A DNA stretch of 25,409 nucleotides from CAZNFR01 sp964572225. Its GTDB lineage: Bacteria > Bacteroidota > Bacteroidia > Bacteroidales > GCA-2748055. Under the pieces are notes generated by a model. It was given only the letters and a program-made list of their open reading frames with translations, did not search any database and was not told the origin of the DNA. Made by a program: the position numbers and the translations under genes. Shown here one piece after another: positions 23,879-25,409 of the stretch (its first letter is position 1; each line of letters starts with the position of its first letter). The DNA lies in NCBI GenBank assembly GCA_964572225.1, contig CAZNFR010000052.1, positions 1 through 25,409 of the forward strand. The letters run 5' to 3'.

Positions 23879-25051
23879 TTACTTCATAACTTTGAAAGCT
23901 TGTTCTTCACCGGCAACTTTTACCAGGTAAATTCCTCTTTCAAGGTCAGAAACATTAAGAGTGTTAACATTTCTTGCAGACATAACTTTCTGTCCTACGA
24001 TAGAATAAACTTCGAGGTCAACGGGACCATCAAATCCTTTGAATTTGAGGTTGTTGTCAACGATGAACGCAAATTTTTCGCGATCAGCTGAAATCTTGTC
24101 ATAGGAAACGGGAACGAAAGTTTCATCGCTGAATTCGAGATAACCGTTCCAGTACAGAGAGTTGTAGCTGTTGTTGTCGGTTCCACTCCACCAGTACTCT
24201 AGTCTGGTACCTGCAGCATAGTCTTCAGAAGTTGCACCTCTTGACTTAGCTTCGAAAGCAATTTTACCAGTTACCGTTGGGTCCAGACTTTCATAGTTTG
24301 CGGCATCATATGCGCCCCATTCGTCAACCATGTAGATCAGGAAATCTTCGAATGCCATACCCAGAACTGCCCAAACAGTGTTATCTGCATCAACGCTCCA
24401 GTTGTATTCGTAAGTACCGCCAGCACCAATAGGTGCTGACCATGCTCCTTCTTGTCCTTTATTCCGTGCATTATCCGTGATACCATTTTCCATTAACTGA
24501 GCTTTACCAGCACCGAGTTCGATAAAGGCACAATACTGAGTATTGATCTGGCGAAGGGTACTGTCAGGACTAGCCAGCTGGTAACCTGCTTCGTAACGGT
24601 CAATGTCGGTTCCTCTGGTCTGATAGCTAAACTCCCAGCCCTGGGTTGCATCCTGCACCTGGTCGTTGGCATCAACATATTTTGCTACGATATAAAGCAT
24701 CTCATCATCGTAGAAAACTTTGAAAGATGAACCATAAGTAGCATCACCATCAAGATCATAAAAATCACCACCGCTAACGTCGGTTCCATTAGCAATAAAC
24801 TGCTCGTCACCAAGACGATCCCAGATGTCGGCGATTCCAATGTCATCGAGGTCTTCAATAACTACGTCGTAAGCTGCTTTTTTGGCAACAACGGTAAGTT
24901 TGTTGAAAGGAATGTCGGCCATGAGGTCGGGAGTTCCGTCAGCATTACCGTCGAAGTTTCCTGCATTGTACCATACGTTGGTGAAAATGCCCTGAGCAGA
25001 AACGCCAAAGCTGATTACAGCAAGAAGAAGAATTAAGTTAAATTTTTTCAT
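23879..25051 (-). CDS. Secreted protein with T9SS type A sorting domain, CBM9-like region
   Basis: The 390-aa product has a signal peptide (MKKFNLILLLAVISFGVSAQ) and a C-terminal Por secretion tail (LEVYSIVGQKVMSA, then LERGIYLVKV and a final FKVMK). Both mark export by the type IX system and likely surface attachment. The middle is beta-rich and very acidic, with SSFKVFYDDEMLYIVAKYVD resembling the DOMON/CBM9-like sugar-binding fold; this resemblance is modest and no catalytic residues are visible. Codons ending in C for Asn, Asp, Tyr and Phe are much more frequent than in the neighbours, a sign of high expression. It is alone on the minus strand, divergent from the TonB-dependent receptor gene. 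A structural or glycan-binding surface protein is the best guess. Confidence 0.82.
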   Translation of the reverse strand: MKKFNLILLLAVISFGVSAQGIFTNVWYNAGNFDGNADGTPDLMADIPFNKLTVVAKKAAYDVVIEDLDDIGIADIWDRLGDEQFIANGTDVSGGDFYDLDGDATYGSSFKVFYDDEMLYIVAKYVDANDQVQDATQGWEFSYQTRGTDIDRYEAGYQLASPDSTLRQINTQYCAFIELGAGKAQLMENGITDNARNKGQEGAWSAPIGAGGTYEYNWSVDADNTVWAVLGMAFEDFLIYMVDEWGAYDAANYESLDPTVTGKIAFEAKSRGATSEDYAAGTRLEYWWSGTDNNSYNSLYWNGYLEFSDETFVPVSYDKISADREKFAFIVDNNLKFKGFDGPVDLEVYSIVGQKVMSARNVNTLNVSDLERGIYLVKVAGEEQAFKVMK

Positions 25052-25128
25052 AAGCTGAAATTTTTAGTTAGTTGTTAATAAAACAATTATTTAATAAAAC
25101 ATGTCCACGATTGTGGAATTGAAGGCCA

Positions 25129-25138
25129 NNNNNNNNNN
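25129..25138. other. Assembly gap (10 N)
   Basis: Ten Ns in the divergent spacer between the T9SS-protein gene and the TonB-dependent receptor gene. As at 17242, the real distance is unknown and promoter elements of both genes may be missing. Confidence 0.97.
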
Positions 25139-25238
25139 AATCTAAATTTTCCCTTTAAATATTGACCTTCCATTCTATTTTCATTTTTTTTTGTTAACAT
25201 TGTCTTTCGTAAATCAATCATTCATAAAACTAACTAAC

Positions 25239-25409
25239 ATGAAAAAACTATTAACTAAGATTAAACTGCCTATGGTGGTTTTCCTTTGGTTAATGTGCGT
25301 ACCTCATTTACTTGCCCAAAGGCAGATAACCGGTACCATTACCGATGCAGCCACAGGAGAACCATTGATCGGGGCAACTGTCCTTGTTAAGAGTACCACA
25401 GTTGGTACC
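25239..25409 (+). CDS. SusC/RagA-type TonB-dependent receptor, N-terminal fragment
   Basis: The first 57 codons of a gene cut by the right edge. A signal peptide ends at HLLAQ, followed by RQITGTITDAATGEPLIGAT, the start of the carboxypeptidase-like regulatory domain found at the N-terminus of SusC/RagA receptors. The plug and barrel lie beyond the window, as would any SusD partner. Other outer-membrane proteins with the same regulatory domain cannot be excluded from this length. Confidence 0.72.
   Translation, partial: MKKLLTKIKLPMVVFLWLMCVPHLLAQRQITGTITDAATGEPLIGATVLVKSTTVGT

Overview
The window is chromosomal DNA from a member of the Bacteroidota, most likely an environmental polysaccharide-degrading Bacteroidia. 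The evidence is a protein with a C-terminal type IX secretion (T9SS) sorting tail, the start of a SusC/RagA-type TonB-dependent receptor, lipoprotein and Ser-Gln signal-peptide junctions typical of the phylum, mostly weak Shine-Dalgarno sites, and at least three exact matches to the Bacteroidota -7 promoter box TAnnTTTG. No rRNA, tRNA, CRISPR array, IS element or phage gene was seen. Two runs of ten Ns (17242-17251, 25129-25138) mark assembly joins.

Layout. (1) 1-6611, glycan use: a 5'-truncated GH9 glucanase, a convergent four-carbon acid sugar kinase family gene, and a divergent GH116 lipoprotein. (2) 6800-14618, nitrogen and amino-acid synthesis: gltB-gltD (glutamate synthase) followed by a TrpB2-type tryptophan synthase beta gene. 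Each transcription unit is preceded by a consensus promoter, a short leader ORF, and an intrinsic terminator with a competing antiterminator pairing. (3) 14646-17156, minus strand: a porin-like beta-barrel, a P-II protein and an ammonium transporter, apparently one operon. (4) 17157-17704: a very AT-rich gap with an assembly join. (5) 17705-19012, minus: a GH29 alpha-L-fucosidase. (6) 19226-23793, plus: a tight five-gene unit of NodU/CmcH-type carbamoyltransferase, 49-residue DUF5989-like membrane protein, SxtJ-like membrane protein, membrane-anchored SGNH protein and TPR lipoprotein. (7) 23879-25051, minus: a T9SS-exported protein with marked codon bias. (8) 25239 to the right edge: the N-terminus of a TonB-dependent receptor.

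Main result. The 205 bases between gltD and trpB2 hold what reads as a complete ribosome-mediated tryptophan attenuator: an 18-codon leader with tandem Trp codons, a terminator, and an 11-bp perfect antiterminator helix that overlaps the leader stop codon. A parallel device of unknown effector precedes gltB: an 18-codon leader whose stop lies inside an 11-bp segment able to sequester the 5' arm of the gltB leader terminator. Together with P-II and Amt this makes the central 10 kb a nitrogen-assimilation block, with attenuation as a proposed control layer. The second item of interest is the carbamoyltransferase/SxtJ/SGNH operon, which I propose modifies an envelope or exported molecule; its product is unknown.
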